Shown here one piece after another: positions 7,903 through 14,372 of a stretch of DNA of 44,500 bases. The position numbers were made by a program, and so were the translations under genes. Every line of letters starts with the position of its first letter. Positions within the stretch are counted from its first letter, which is position 1. This DNA comes from a virus, in IMG/VR virus record IMGVR_UViG_3300046463_000343, positions 1 to 44,500 of that record, one strand, 5' to 3'. The notes beneath the pieces are model-generated. The model saw only the letters and a list, made by a program, of their open reading frames with translations. It was not told the origin of the DNA and ran no database searches.

Positions 7903-8229
7903 CTATGGTGTTGGGTCTCCTCCGAAACCTTGGGTGCCGATGTTGTCAGCGCGTTCCAGTAGCCAGCCACTCACCCAGCCAGACTCCATCTCTGCGGCTG
8001 CTGACCGGAGTGTGGCGCGCTGGATTTCCTGCGCTCCGGCGAGGATGGTGTCCCCGGCCCGGAGTACCTGGTTCGCGAGGCTGCGGTTCGCCCGGAGGAT
8101 CTCCCGTAGGTCGGCGCGGCTGAGTGTGTGCGTGGCGTCGTCGTCGCCGTAGAACTCGGTGACGTTGGGCTCGTCGCCCGGGATGGCGTTGAGGAACGCC
8201 TCTATGCGGTCCTGTGGTGTCTCGGTCAT
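7903..8229 (-). CDS. Hypothetical protein, 108 residues
   Basis: Starts at ATG 8229 (ATGA overlap with the upstream stop) with AAGAGGGAACC as ribosome binding site. It is acidic at the N-terminus (GDEPNVTEFYGDDDATH), followed by a helical region (LREILRANRSLANQVLRAGDTIL) and a tail ending FGGDPTP. No known motif was recognised. It is the last gene of a coupled chain 8572-7903. Confidence 0.75.
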   Translation of the reverse strand: MTETPQDRIEAFLNAIPGDEPNVTEFYGDDDATHTLSRADLREILRANRSLANQVLRAGDTILAGAQEIQRATLRSAAAEMESGWVSGWLLERADNIGTQGFGGDPTP

Positions 8230-8438
8230 GGTTCCCTCTTGTCGATGGTGACGGGCTCGCTGCTGCTGTAGTGGTGGTCGCCCGTCCATGTGTTGACGGT
8301 GATCCCGTCATCGTCTATCCAGACCCCCAGTACCGTGGCGGTGCCCGCTGGGGTGCGGCCGTTTTCCCGGGTCTGGTGGATGTGGTCCCCGCGCCGGAGT
8401 GTGATTGCCGGGACTGTCTGGGTCTCGTCGTCGCTCAT
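8226..8438 (-). CDS. Hypothetical protein, 70 residues, small beta fold
   Basis: Begins MSDDETQTVPAITLRRGDHI and continues GTATVLGVWIDDDGITVNT, ending TIDKREP. Alternating hydrophobic strands and a GD-H-x turn suggest a small beta-barrel of the kind found in phage accessory proteins. It is coupled on both sides by ATGA overlaps, which supports translation. Function not recognised. Confidence 0.75.
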   Translation of the reverse strand: MSDDETQTVPAITLRRGDHIHQTRENGRTPAGTATVLGVWIDDDGITVNTWTGDHHYSSSEPVTIDKREP

Positions 8439-8572
8439 CGCAGGATCAGGCCGATGGTCATGACGGCTGCGGGGATGATGATGAGGGCGAGGATGCCGGC
8501 GAGTGCGTCGCTGACGGCCTGGCCGCGTTCGGTGAGGTGGATCTTTTTGCAGGGTGTGTGGTGTGCGCTCAT
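8435..8572 (-). CDS. Small single-span membrane protein, 45 residues, leaderless
   Basis: Begins MSAHHTPCKKIHLTERGQAV and ends with one hydrophobic span (residues about 23-44, ALAGILALIIIPAAVMTIGL) and a terminal Arg. The ATG is six bases after the TATGAT box of a promoter element, so the mRNA is probably leaderless. Its stop overlaps the next ATG. It would sit in the host membrane with a basic cytoplasmic N-terminus. Function unknown. Confidence 0.75.
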   Translation of the reverse strand: MSAHHTPCKKIHLTERGQAVSDALAGILALIIIPAAVMTIGLILR

Positions 8573-8578
8573 AAACAG

Positions 8579-8595
8579 ATCATAACCTAGGTTTC
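8579..8595 (-). promoter_or_regulatory. Promoter/operator element A (leaderless)
   Basis: Minus-strand GAAACCTAGGTTATGAT; palindrome AACCTAGGTT, -10 TATGAT at 8579-8584. ATG 8572 follows after six bases, so transcription should begin at or near the A of ATG. It also encodes the last codons and stop of the gene ending at 8580. Confidence 0.75.
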
Positions 8596-8699
8596 GGCGG
8601 GTGGTGGTGTTTGCCCCAGCCCGTGTCCCGATGATCCGCCGCCCTGCAGCCCGGGTCCCTGATCCACCCCTCCGCCGTGTGGATGCAAGAGCACTCCAT
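8580..8699 (-). CDS. Cys/His-rich mini-protein, 39 residues
   Basis: Begins MECSCIHTAEGWIRDPGCRA and ends HHHPPKPRL. The ATG overlaps the lipoprotein stop (TGATG). Three cysteines and several histidines suggest a small metal-binding fold, a frequent phage type. The last residues PKPRL and the stop are encoded by the promoter element at 8579-8595. The same ending is seen in the gene at 11604. Function unknown. Confidence 0.6.
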   Translation of the reverse strand: MECSCIHTAEGWIRDPGCRAADHRDTGWGKHHHPPKPRL

Positions 8700-9082
8700 C
8701 ACGGGCACTGCTCCTGGGCACCCCTCGCCCCGTTGCCGTAGATGAAGTACGGGAAGGTGTTGCTTCGGTAGACGCCGGTCGGTGGCCGGCTGCTGGTGCT
8801 GCTCCCCGCGGCACTGTACCCGCCCCGGACCGTCGGCCGGCCGGCGATGCTGCCCCGGCCGCCGCTGCTGCTGCCCTCGGCCGCGTGGCCGCCGCTGCTG
8901 TGCCCGCCTCCGCCGTGGCCTCCGCCTCCCCCACCCTTGGCCGGGAAGTCCGCCAGCGCCACGCTGGGGCCCTCCACCGGTCCGCCCTGGCTCTGCGGGC
9001 ACCCCTGCTGCTGCCCTGGTGCGCCGCAGCCCGTCAGGCCCATTGCCGCGGCGATCGCTGCCGCCGCGATTGCCCGCCTCAC
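8699..9082 (-). CDS. Glycine-rich lipoprotein, 127 residues
   Basis: Starts at GTG 9082 (GTGA overlap, AGGGGC upstream). An arginine-led hydrophobic signal (MRRAIAAAAIAAAMGLTGCG) ends in a lipobox LTGC with Cys19 as lipidation site. The mature part is rich in Gly, His and Ser (residues 50-90) and ends in a region with aromatic residues (SNTFPYFIYGNG) and a final Cys. It should be secreted and anchored outside the cytoplasmic membrane. Phage lipoproteins of this kind can block superinfection; that role is inference. The Gly-rich stretch makes homology searches difficult. Confidence 0.72.
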   Translation of the reverse strand: MRRAIAAAAIAAAMGLTGCGAPGQQQGCPQSQGGPVEGPSVALADFPAKGGGGGGHGGGGHSSGGHAAEGSSSGGRGSIAGRPTVRGGYSAAGSSTSSRPPTGVYRSNTFPYFIYGNGARGAQEQCP

Positions 9083-9174
9083 TTGTTGCCCCTATGCGCC
9101 CACGCATGGCTGACCATGACAACCGTCAGCCACACATACCCGCAAATCAGTAGTGCCGTCTCCGTACCGCTCAT
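9079..9174 (-). CDS. 31-residue membrane mini-protein
   Basis: Starts MSGTETALLICGYVWLTVVM and ends AWAHRGNK: one hydrophobic span of about 20 residues followed by a short basic tail. The start (ATGA with the upstream stop) and the stop (GTGA with the lipoprotein start) are both coupled, which strongly suggests that it is translated. It may work with the lipoprotein encoded directly after it. Function unknown. Confidence 0.68.
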   Translation of the reverse strand: MSGTETALLICGYVWLTVVMVSHAWAHRGNK

Positions 9175-9461
9175 AGCTCGTGTACCTCCCAGATGATGTC
9201 CAACGGACCGTTGAAAGCATGGCGGCACTTCGGATTCGCGCACCGCACCGGGTACTCGAGCGCCTGCCATTCGTCTATGTGTTTCTGGCAGGCCGCGAAC
9301 AGCCCACCCTCCCCGGTGCGTTTCGTCGAGCACGTGTGCGCCCGTACAAGGTACTTCGCGTCCTCTTTGCACTGCGCTGTGCCGCGCGTGCATTCGTAGT
9401 GCAGCTCCACCTCCGGCATTCTCGTACTGTCGGCGTACTGCTCTGCTGGTCCTTCGCTCAT
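9171..9461 (-). CDS. Cys-rich putative zinc-binding protein, 96 residues
   Basis: The protein has cysteines at YECTRGTAQC, HTCSTK, AACQKH and a late CANPKCRHAF pair, with histidines between them, consistent with one or two zinc sites. The ATG at 9461 is preceded at six bases by TAGCAT and lies just after a GC-rich hairpin, so it probably starts its own leaderless transcript covering 9461-8580. The target of the zinc protein is unknown. Confidence 0.72.
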   Translation of the reverse strand: MSEGPAEQYADSTRMPEVELHYECTRGTAQCKEDAKYLVRAHTCSTKRTGEGGLFAACQKHIDEWQALEYPVRCANPKCRHAFNGPLDIIWEVHEL

Positions 9462-9473
9462 AGGGTGATGCTA
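9462..9473 (-). promoter_or_regulatory. Leaderless -10 box TAGCAT
   Basis: TAGCAT six bases before ATG 9461, just after the hairpin at 9478-9506. Same hexamer and flank (GTAGCATCA/AGTAGCATCA) as at 7844-7855. Confidence 0.5.
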
Positions 9474-9477
9474 CGAC

Positions 9478-9506
9478 GGCGCGCCCTCAAGGTGTGAGGA
9501 CGCGCC
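9478..9506 (-). terminator. GC-rich hairpin, putative terminator
   Basis: 12-base arms 9478-9489 and 9495-9506 with one mismatch and a five-base loop, between the mini-gene ending at 9526 and the promoter-like box before 9461. No T-tract. Confidence 0.55.
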
Positions 9507-9525
9507 GCCGTGGTGTTGCCTGGGC

Positions 9526-9591
9526 TTAGATGAATTGCCCGTCGTCGTTCTTACCGAACCAGTATTTGAGCCATGCCCGGAAACGCTTCAC
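9526..9591 (-). CDS. Possible 21-residue basic peptide
   Basis: MKRFRAWLKYWFGKNDDGQF-type peptide read from GTG 9591, whose GTGA overlaps the previous stop and whose TAA lies just before a hairpin. The sequence is amphipathic and basic-aromatic. Coupling and position at the operon end support it; length makes it uncertain. Confidence 0.45.
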   Translation of the reverse strand: MKRFRAWLKYWFGKNDDGQFI

Positions 9592-9752
9592 TCGTCGTCC
9601 TCCTCGTCTGGTTCTTCTGCCTGGATCGTCACGGTACCGCCGTAGCCCTCGCCGCGCATCCGGTGGCCCGGGTTCTCCTGGACGTGCAGGATGGCCGGCT
9701 GGGCGGCGTCCGCCGTCGCCTCACACCGGTCGCACCGCAGCTCCGCGCTCAC
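9588..9752 (-). CDS. Small acidic protein with CxxC, 54 residues
   Basis: Starts at GTG 9752 (GTGA overlap): MSAELRCDRCEATADAAQPA, then a GHRMRGEGYGGTVTI segment and a strongly acidic end (EEPDEEDDE). One CxxC pair suggests half a zinc ribbon or a dimeric metal site. Upstream and downstream genes are coupled by overlap. Function unknown. Confidence 0.65.
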   Translation of the reverse strand: MSAELRCDRCEATADAAQPAILHVQENPGHRMRGEGYGGTVTIQAEEPDEEDDE

Positions 9753-10420
9753 GCTTTGGTCTCCTGCTCGATGATGTAGTCAATTGCCTTGTGGACCATT
9801 GCCGGTACGGGGTGTTCCATGGGGCCGCCGGCGAATAGTTCCATGAGCGCCGCCCGGCGGGCCTTGACCTGGTCGACCTTGGCAGCGGTCCGTTCCGCCT
9901 GGATCCGGAGCGCCTCCTCCGCGACGTAGCGCATCCACTCCAGCTCTTCCGTGGTGCCGGTAGCCGCCCACTCCTCAGCGGTGAGCATGTTCACTTTGGC
10001 TTGGCCGGCGCTGGTCATTACCTTGCGCGGCTTGGGCATGGTCGGCGCCCACTGGACGGTCGTGCTGCAGCGGCAGTTCGGCCGGAACTCGAACTGGATG
10101 TCAGGATCGATCCCGGGCACGTAGGAGTCCGCCGGGTGGGTCTTCCGGTGCTCCTCGACTACCTGCTTGATCGTCTCGAAACCCCAATCGCCCGAGGCGT
10201 ACCATTCGACCGCCTTCCACACCGGGGCGAGATCCCTGATCCTGGCCGTCAGGTTATCGCTCACCCGGTTCACGATGCTGATGAGCCGCTCGGTCTCCCG
10301 CGCTTCCGCCTCGTGCCCGTAGGCCCGGAGCGAGTTGGTCATCTGCTGGAGCTGGTAGGTGTTGTTCATGATCCCGTGCGCGTTCATGTCACACAGGTAG
10401 TTGAAGCTTCCGCCGCTCAC
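9749..10420 (-). CDS. Hypothetical protein, 223 residues, MSGGSFNY-type N-terminus
   Basis: The N-terminus MSGGSFNYLCDMNAHGI begins a mostly helical domain ending ASGDWGFETIKQVVEEHRK, a sequence type seen repeatedly in phage proteins of unknown role. A CxC pair (NCRCSTT) is followed by a second helical part (LTAEEWAATGTTEELEWMRYV, then RIQAERTAAKVDQVKARRAA). It may be two joined modules. It is translationally coupled with both neighbours. No catalytic signature was recognised. Confidence 0.78.
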   Translation of the reverse strand: MSGGSFNYLCDMNAHGIMNNTYQLQQMTNSLRAYGHEAEARETERLISIVNRVSDNLTARIRDLAPVWKAVEWYASGDWGFETIKQVVEEHRKTHPADSYVPGIDPDIQFEFRPNCRCSTTVQWAPTMPKPRKVMTSAGQAKVNMLTAEEWAATGTTEELEWMRYVAEEALRIQAERTAAKVDQVKARRAALMELFAGGPMEHPVPAMVHKAIDYIIEQETKA

Positions 10421-10680
10421 TTGTCGTCTCCCTCGTCGGTTTGGTCCCTGCTGTCGAACACGACCGTGAACGGGCCGTATGCCTGCAGCCGCTTCCCCGG
10501 CCGGAGGCTCAATGCTGTGCCGACGTCGTGCGGGCCCGGCGTCAACGTCAGGTGGACCCCGCTCCGCGTGTATCCGCTGCTGACCCAGACGTATCCTCCA
10601 CTGTCCCGGAGGATGAGGGTGGAATCGTCTGATTCGGTGAGGAGCTCCTGCATCTGTTGTTCTGTTTCGATCCGTTTCAC
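10417..10680 (-). CDS. Hypothetical protein, 87 residues
   Basis: Starts at GTG 10680 with GGGAGAACACT upstream; the stop overlaps the next GTG. The protein (LTESDDSTLILRDSGGYVWVSSGY, then GPFTVVFDSRD) is beta-rich with an acidic tail TDEGDDK. It follows the SSB gene after a perfect hairpin. Function not recognised. Confidence 0.72.
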   Translation of the reverse strand: MKRIETEQQMQELLTESDDSTLILRDSGGYVWVSSGYTRSGVHLTLTPGPHDVGTALSLRPGKRLQAYGPFTVVFDSRDQTDEGDDK

Positions 10681-10706
10681 AGTGTTCTCCCTAACGTGGT
10701 GGTGGT

Positions 10707-10735
10707 GCTGCCCGGGGCGTGGTGCCCCGGGCAGC
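10707..10735 (-). terminator. Hairpin after ssb
   Basis: Perfect 12-base arms (GCTGCCCGGGGC type) with a five-base loop, directly after the ssb stop. No T-tract; may attenuate rather than stop transcription, as the next gene has no obvious promoter. Confidence 0.55.
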
Positions 10736-10744
10736 GGTGATGGT

Positions 10745-11560
10745 TTAGAACGGGGGTTCGGAGTCGGGGCCGTTGCCCCATCCGCCGCCGTTGCTGACGC
10801 CCGGGGTGGCCCACGGGTCCTGGCCGGGCGCGGCCTGTGCCGGGTCTACCTGGCTGTACCCTGCGGGCTGCTGCGCGTACTGCTGTGCGCCCGGCTGCGG
10901 GCCTGTCGCTGCTGCCTGCGCGTACTGCTGCGCCGGGGCCGTCTGCGGCTGTCCCTGGCCCTGCGGCTGCCCGCCCCACTGGCCCTGCGCCTGAGCTGCT
11001 ACCTGTTGCTGCGCCGCGGTCTGGTTCCAGTTGCCGGCCTGCTGCTGCTGCACGGGCTGCTGCCCGCCGAAACCTCCGCCGCCGCCCCACTGGCCGCCTG
11101 CTGCCTGCTGGCCGCCCCACTGCCCCGCGCCCGCCTGCTGGCCGCCACCGTTCCACTGGTCCTGCTGCTGCCCACCCTGCCCCTGCTGGCCCTTGCCCTG
11201 CACCCGCGTGACCTTGGCCTGCGCGTAACGGAGGGACGGCCCGATCTCGTCGACTTCCAACTCGATGACGGTACGCTTCTCGCCCTCTTTCGTCTCGTAG
11301 GATCGTGACTTGAGCCGTCCCTGTGCGATCACGCGCATACCCTTCACAAGGGTCTCCGCGACGTTTTCCGCCGCCTCACGCCAAACCGAGGCCCGGAGGA
11401 ACAGGGTCTCCCCGTCTTCCCACTCGTTGCTCTGCCGGTTGAACGTGCGCGGCGTGCTCGCAAGGGTAAAGTTTGCCACAGCCGAGCCGCTCGGCGTGAA
11501 CCGGAGCTCGGGGTCGGCGGTCAGGTTGCCGATGACGGTGATTTGTGTCTCTCCAGCCAT
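10745..11560 (-). CDS. ssb: Single-stranded DNA-binding protein
   Basis: A 271-residue protein. Residues 1-115 form the OB fold ([54 protein letters not shown]). A long Gln/Gly/Ala/Pro-rich linker (about 120-260) follows, ending in DSEPPF, the acidic tip that recruits replication and repair partners. It coats single-stranded DNA during phage replication and recombination. The linker is longer than in most bacterial SSBs (about 150-180 residues in total). The leader has the ribosome site AAGGGAG and lies behind promoter element B. It is separated from the replication genes and placed between terminase and portal. Confidence 0.95.
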   Translation of the reverse strand: MAGETQITVIGNLTADPELRFTPSGSAVANFTLASTPRTFNRQSNEWEDGETLFLRASVWREAAENVAETLVKGMRVIAQGRLKSRSYETKEGEKRTVIELEVDEIGPSLRYAQAKVTRVQGKGQQGQGGQQQDQWNGGGQQAGAGQWGGQQAAGGQWGGGGGFGGQQPVQQQQAGNWNQTAAQQQVAAQAQGQWGGQPQGQGQPQTAPAQQYAQAAATGPQPGAQQYAQQPAGYSQVDPAQAAPGQDPWATPGVSNGGGWGNGPDSEPPF

Positions 11561-11602
11561 GCTGGTTATCTCCCTTTTGGTTGTTCTGATTGGTTCCCGA
11601 TA

Positions 11603-11619
11603 ATCATAACCTTGGTTTC
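11603..11619 (-). promoter_or_regulatory. Promoter/operator element B (ssb)
   Basis: Variant copy GAAACCAAGGTTATGAT, in which the palindrome has an A instead of T in the centre. -10 TATGAT at 11603-11608. A leader of about 37 bases with AAGGGAG precedes ssb. GGGCGCA lies ten bases upstream of GAAACC, as in elements C and H. Confidence 0.72.
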
Positions 11620-11858
11620 GGGTGGGGTGTGCGCCCGCGTGCGGGGCTTGGGGTGGAGCCCGGGTTCAGTCCATGCGCGGTTACCCCATCGCGTTGCCTC
11701 GGCTCTCGCTGGTCACGATCTCCGCCGCCCCAGTCCCCCTCACGCGGGCTGTCTTGTGCCTGCTCCTCATGGCAGGCGCACCAGCACCGGTACCCGTGAT
11801 ACTCGCGCCCGGTGCAGCCCCGATGGCCGCCCGACAAGCAGGCAGCGCTCTCCATCAT
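11604..11858 (-). CDS. Cys-rich hypothetical protein, 84 residues
   Basis: Begins [20 protein letters not shown] and continues [13 protein letters not shown]: five cysteines and histidines suggest a zinc site, followed by an Arg/Asp/Pro-rich unstructured tail. The start overlaps the previous stop (ATGA). The final residues PKPRL and TGA come from promoter element B at 11603-11619, so gene end and promoter share bases. Function unknown. Confidence 0.6.
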   Translation of the reverse strand: MMESAACLSGGHRGCTGREYHGYRCWCACHEEQAQDSPREGDWGGGDRDQREPRQRDGVTAHGLNPGSTPSPARGRTPHPKPRL

Positions 11859-12247
11859 CCCGGCGCTACTCCCGTGTCCGTCGCCGCGATGCCCGGCACC
11901 GGTGACGGCTCCGGAATCCCGAACGTGTCCGCCTGCACCGACAAGCTCAGCCCGTCCTGCTGCGTCACCCGGTACCTGATCTGCGACTCATGCTGATCAA
12001 TCTTCACCCCGACAACCGCTGCCGGGTCATACCCGTAAGCCTGGGCCATCCCGTCGAGCTGGGCCCGGGTGTTGTCCGTCATCAGGAAACCACGCTCCAC
12101 GATGGTGAACTCTCCGGCCGTGGCGCCCGCGAGCCGGAACCGGATGATCGCCTCATCCTGGCTGAGGTTGATGCTGGCGACGGTGGTCGGGTCGTACCCG
12201 TACATGGCCGCTACTTGGGCGAGGGTGTCTCTGGGGTTCAAGTCCAT
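11855..12247 (-). CDS. Protein with two GYDP repeat modules, 130 residues
   Basis: Two copies of a roughly 35-residue module are visible: DTLAQVAAMYGYDPTTVASI followed by EAIIRFRL (residues about 8-40), and AQLDGMAQAYGYDPAAVVGV followed by SQIRYRV (about 61-94). A third related copy occurs in the gene at 25557. Each would be a helix, a GYDP turn and a beta strand ending in basic residues. I know no named family. The stop overlaps the next ATG. Confidence 0.75.
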   Translation of the reverse strand: MDLNPRDTLAQVAAMYGYDPTTVASINLSQDEAIIRFRLAGATAGEFTIVERGFLMTDNTRAQLDGMAQAYGYDPAAVVGVKIDQHESQIRYRVTQQDGLSLSVQADTFGIPEPSPVPGIAATDTGVAPG

Positions 12248-12259
12248 TGCTGTCTGCTC

Positions 12260-13099
12260 CTAGATGTCCCGGTAGATGATGCCCGTGGACGTGAGGGTGC
12301 CGTCATCATTGTAGAGCGATGAGATCCCACCCACCGGGTCACTGATGGTGCGGCCGTGCCATGCGAAACGCTCCAGCCACGGGCGCTTCCTCATCTCCGG
12401 GATGACCGCCTGCATGAACGTATTCACTTGGGCCCGCGTGTATGCGTTCGGGACCGTGCTGCTCGCGTTGAAGTCGTACACCGCGAACTCTGTCACCCAC
12501 ACCGGGCGCTGGTACAGGTTCCACAGCTCGTCAATCTTCCCAATGAACGTGCTCACCGACGGCTGCTGGTAGATGTGGCATGCGATGAAGTCCACCCGGC
12601 GTCCCTGCGCGGCGACGCCTGCCATGAAGTCAGCGAACCATTGGGTGCGGGTGCCTGTGCATGCGGGGGAGCCAAGCCGGAGCCCCATCGCCTCCAGTTG
12701 CGGCCACAGCGTGAGCGCCTCGTCCACGGTCATGTTCGCCTGGCTGCTGCTGTCGGGCTCATTGAATCCGAGGATGTGGTCCGGGGTGTCCGGTGCTGCG
12801 ATGACGGCCGGGATCTGGGCAACCCTGGTGGGGTTGTCCGACCACATCATGGGTACGAACCTCTGCCCTTGCCACGGCATATTCTGCGTTGTGGCGAGGT
12901 TCATCGTGTTCGAGTAGGTGTAGAACCAGTCCGGGTTGATGGTGTTGAGGTGGTCGATGTCCGTCTGAGTCTTCATCCCGTTGCATAGCCCTTTCATGGC
13001 TGGCGGGGGTGACGGGAACGTGATCGGCCATGCGCCGGGGCTGGCGCTGGTCTTCCCGGTGGCTTTGAGTGCGACGTTGGCGTTGCGGAAGTCGGTCAT
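12260..13099 (-). CDS. GH128-type (Asl1-like) glycoside hydrolase
   Basis: Predicted 279 residues from ATG 13099 (AGAGGA upstream). Motifs along a TIM barrel: NPDWFYTYSN (55-64), PMMWSD (83-88), ILGFNEPD with candidate acid/base Glu114, FIACHIYQQP (171-180), VWVTEFAV with candidate nucleophile Glu204, and a late FAWHGR. This fits the Glyco_hydro_cc/GH128 family, whose characterised members cleave beta-1,3-glucan. No signal peptide is seen, so it would be cytoplasmic until lysis, or virion-bound. It stands among small accessory genes, not tail genes. Substrate is uncertain. Confidence 0.8.
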   Translation of the reverse strand: MTDFRNANVALKATGKTSASPGAWPITFPSPPPAMKGLCNGMKTQTDIDHLNTINPDWFYTYSNTMNLATTQNMPWQGQRFVPMMWSDNPTRVAQIPAVIAAPDTPDHILGFNEPDSSSQANMTVDEALTLWPQLEAMGLRLGSPACTGTRTQWFADFMAGVAAQGRRVDFIACHIYQQPSVSTFIGKIDELWNLYQRPVWVTEFAVYDFNASSTVPNAYTRAQVNTFMQAVIPEMRKRPWLERFAWHGRTISDPVGGISSLYNDDGTLTSTGIIYRDI

Positions 13100-13103
13100 G
13101 TGT

Positions 13104-13346
13104 TTAGTCCTCTGCCTGGTAGAGCGCCACCGCTGTGATGGCGTCCGTGAGTGTCTTGATGATTGCCTCTTTGCTGCCGGTGAGGCAGTAGCCGTCTCCG
13201 CCGGCGTCGAACATGAGCCCGATCTTGCCCGGGTCTGCCTCTTCGCCGTCGTCCCGGGGTGTCTGGCGGTCGCCGGCCTCCTCCTCATTGCCGAGTACGT
13301 ATGTGGCGCAGTGTCCCGCGCTTCCCCACTCGATGCTGCTGCTCAC
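13104..13346 (-). CDS. Hypothetical acidic protein, 80 residues
   Basis: Starts at GTG 13346 (GTGA overlap). After SSSIEWGSAGHCATYVLGNE comes an acidic loop, then GKIGLMFDAGGDGYCLTG and a C-terminal helix (IIKTLTDAITAVALYQAED). Two cysteines. Function unknown. It precedes the glycoside hydrolase by four bases. Confidence 0.7.
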   Translation of the reverse strand: MSSSIEWGSAGHCATYVLGNEEEAGDRQTPRDDGEEADPGKIGLMFDAGGDGYCLTGSKEAIIKTLTDAITAVALYQAED

Positions 13347-13582
13347 TTGGTTCCTCCCTTGCGGAGCCCGAGGCGGGCGTCCATGTCTTCTGCTATCTGC
13401 TTGCTGATGGGGTGCCCTGCGGCGATGCTCATCGCCGCTAACGCGAGGAGGTTGGCTGTGCGCTGCTCGTAGGCGAGCGCGAGGGTCGCCTCGACGGCCG
13501 CGCGGGCCACCTCCGTGTGTGTGCCGTTGCGGAGCCGACTGGTCGCCTGGGCTGCGTGCTGGTTGCCGTCCATGTCGCTCAC
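13343..13582 (-). CDS. Helical hypothetical protein, 79 residues
   Basis: Begins MSDMDGNQHAAQATSRLRNG at GTG 13582, overlapping the previous stop as TAGTG. The body is mainly helix (ARAAVEATLALAYEQRTANL, then ISKQIAEDMDARLGL) with a basic end. It may be a small dimeric or DNA-binding helical bundle, but no family was recognised. Confidence 0.72.
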   Translation of the reverse strand: MSDMDGNQHAAQATSRLRNGTHTEVARAAVEATLALAYEQRTANLLALAAMSIAAGHPISKQIAEDMDARLGLRKGGTK

Positions 13583-13788
13583 TAGCCCTCCTCCTGCCCG
13601 TATTCGAAATAGGCTGTGTCCGCCCGGAGGCCGCCGACCATGGCCTCCAGGTAGTCACACCTGGCCGCGAGCTGCTCCCGTGTGGCGCCTCCCCATTGCA
13701 TGTAGCTCCCGTGGTCCGGGCTGAGAAGGAACTCAGTCACGGAGCCGTCGGCGTCGTTGGTGATCTTCCCGCTAATCGTGAAGCTCAT
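13582..13788 (-). CDS. Hypothetical protein, 68 residues
   Basis: Starts at ATG 13788 (ATGA overlap; AGGGAGGGG upstream). It begins MSFTISGKITNDADGSVTEF, a beta hairpin-like start, then a helix (TREQLAARCDYLEAMVGGLR). Function not recognised. Confidence 0.72.
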   Translation of the reverse strand: MSFTISGKITNDADGSVTEFLLSPDHGSYMQWGGATREQLAARCDYLEAMVGGLRADTAYFEYGQEEG

Positions 13789-14159
13789 GCCCGCCCCTCC
13801 CTTACGTGTGTGTCGAGCTGCTCCAGCGCCTGCCATAGCTCGGGCCCGTGCTGGGGCCTCCATCCGCAGGCGCAGAACGGGTCGCCGTCGTGCCCGGGCG
13901 CCCTGTAGTGGCGCTCCCGCTCCTCCGCCGTCTTGTATGCCGGCGGGGTCCAGCCCAGCTCCAGTAGGGCCCTGATCTGCAGCTCCGCCACAAGGAGCGG
14001 GACCGCCGGGTCTGCCTGGTAGGCTACCGGGGCTTCGCTGACCCATTTGGTGCCGATCTCCGCGAGTGCGGTCCTGGCCTGCTGCCGTGTGCTGACCCGG
14101 TGCTTCAACGCTTCGTCCTTCTGAAACTCAGCGAGCGTCTTCTCTGGCTTGTCGTTCAT
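13785..14159 (-). CDS. Hypothetical protein, 124 residues
   Basis: A mostly helical protein (TLAEFQKDEALKHRVSTRQQ, VPLLVAELQIRALLELGW) with a late CxC/His segment (PFCACGWRPQHGP) that could bind a metal ion. It overlaps the preceding ribbon-helix-helix-like gene by 32 bases and the following gene by ATGA. Function unknown. Confidence 0.73.
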   Translation of the reverse strand: MNDKPEKTLAEFQKDEALKHRVSTRQQARTALAEIGTKWVSEAPVAYQADPAVPLLVAELQIRALLELGWTPPAYKTAEERERHYRAPGHDGDPFCACGWRPQHGPELWQALEQLDTHVREGRA

Positions 14160-14328
14160 TCTCTTCCCAGCTCTCCCTTGCTGCGGCGATGATCGCCTGA
14201 TTGATTGCTCCCTTAGCCTCGTGGCCGTGGGTTGTGAGGTATTCCAGCGCTTTGAGCCCCTCTGGTGTGAGGTTCACGCTGATGCGGGCGCCTCCGCCTT
14301 TGTGTCGGAACGTTGTGCTTGCTGGCAT
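14128..14328 (-). CDS. Ribbon-helix-helix-like DNA-binding protein, leaderless
   Basis: 66 residues from ATG 14328: a basic N-terminus (TTFRHKGGG), a beta strand ARISVNLTPEG, then two helices (LKALEYLTTHGHEAKGAINQ, AIIAAARESWEENERQ). This strand-helix-helix layout and the ISVNL strand resemble Arc/CopG-type repressors, which bind palindromic DNA as dimers. The ATG lies six bases after the TATGAT of promoter element C. It is therefore one of few candidates for the factor that reads the AACCTAGGTT palindrome, possibly regulating itself; this is inference. Confidence 0.62.
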   Translation of the reverse strand: MPASTTFRHKGGGARISVNLTPEGLKALEYLTTHGHEAKGAINQAIIAAARESWEENERQAREDAR

Positions 14329-14334
14329 AACTCG

Positions 14335-14351
14335 ATCATAACCTAGGTTTC
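14335..14351 (-). promoter_or_regulatory. Promoter/operator element C (leaderless)
   Basis: GAAACCTAGGTTATGAT, -10 at 14335-14340, six bases before ATG 14328 of the ribbon-helix-helix-like gene. GGGCGCA stands ten bases upstream of GAAACC. It follows the terminase large subunit stop. Confidence 0.75.
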
Positions 14352-14372
14352 GGGGTGTGTGTGCGCCCGGCC

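Noticed and set aside
10837-11211. Repeat-like CAG/GCC-rich sequence
   Set aside because: This is the low-complexity Gln/Gly/Ala linker of SSB, not a DNA repeat family.
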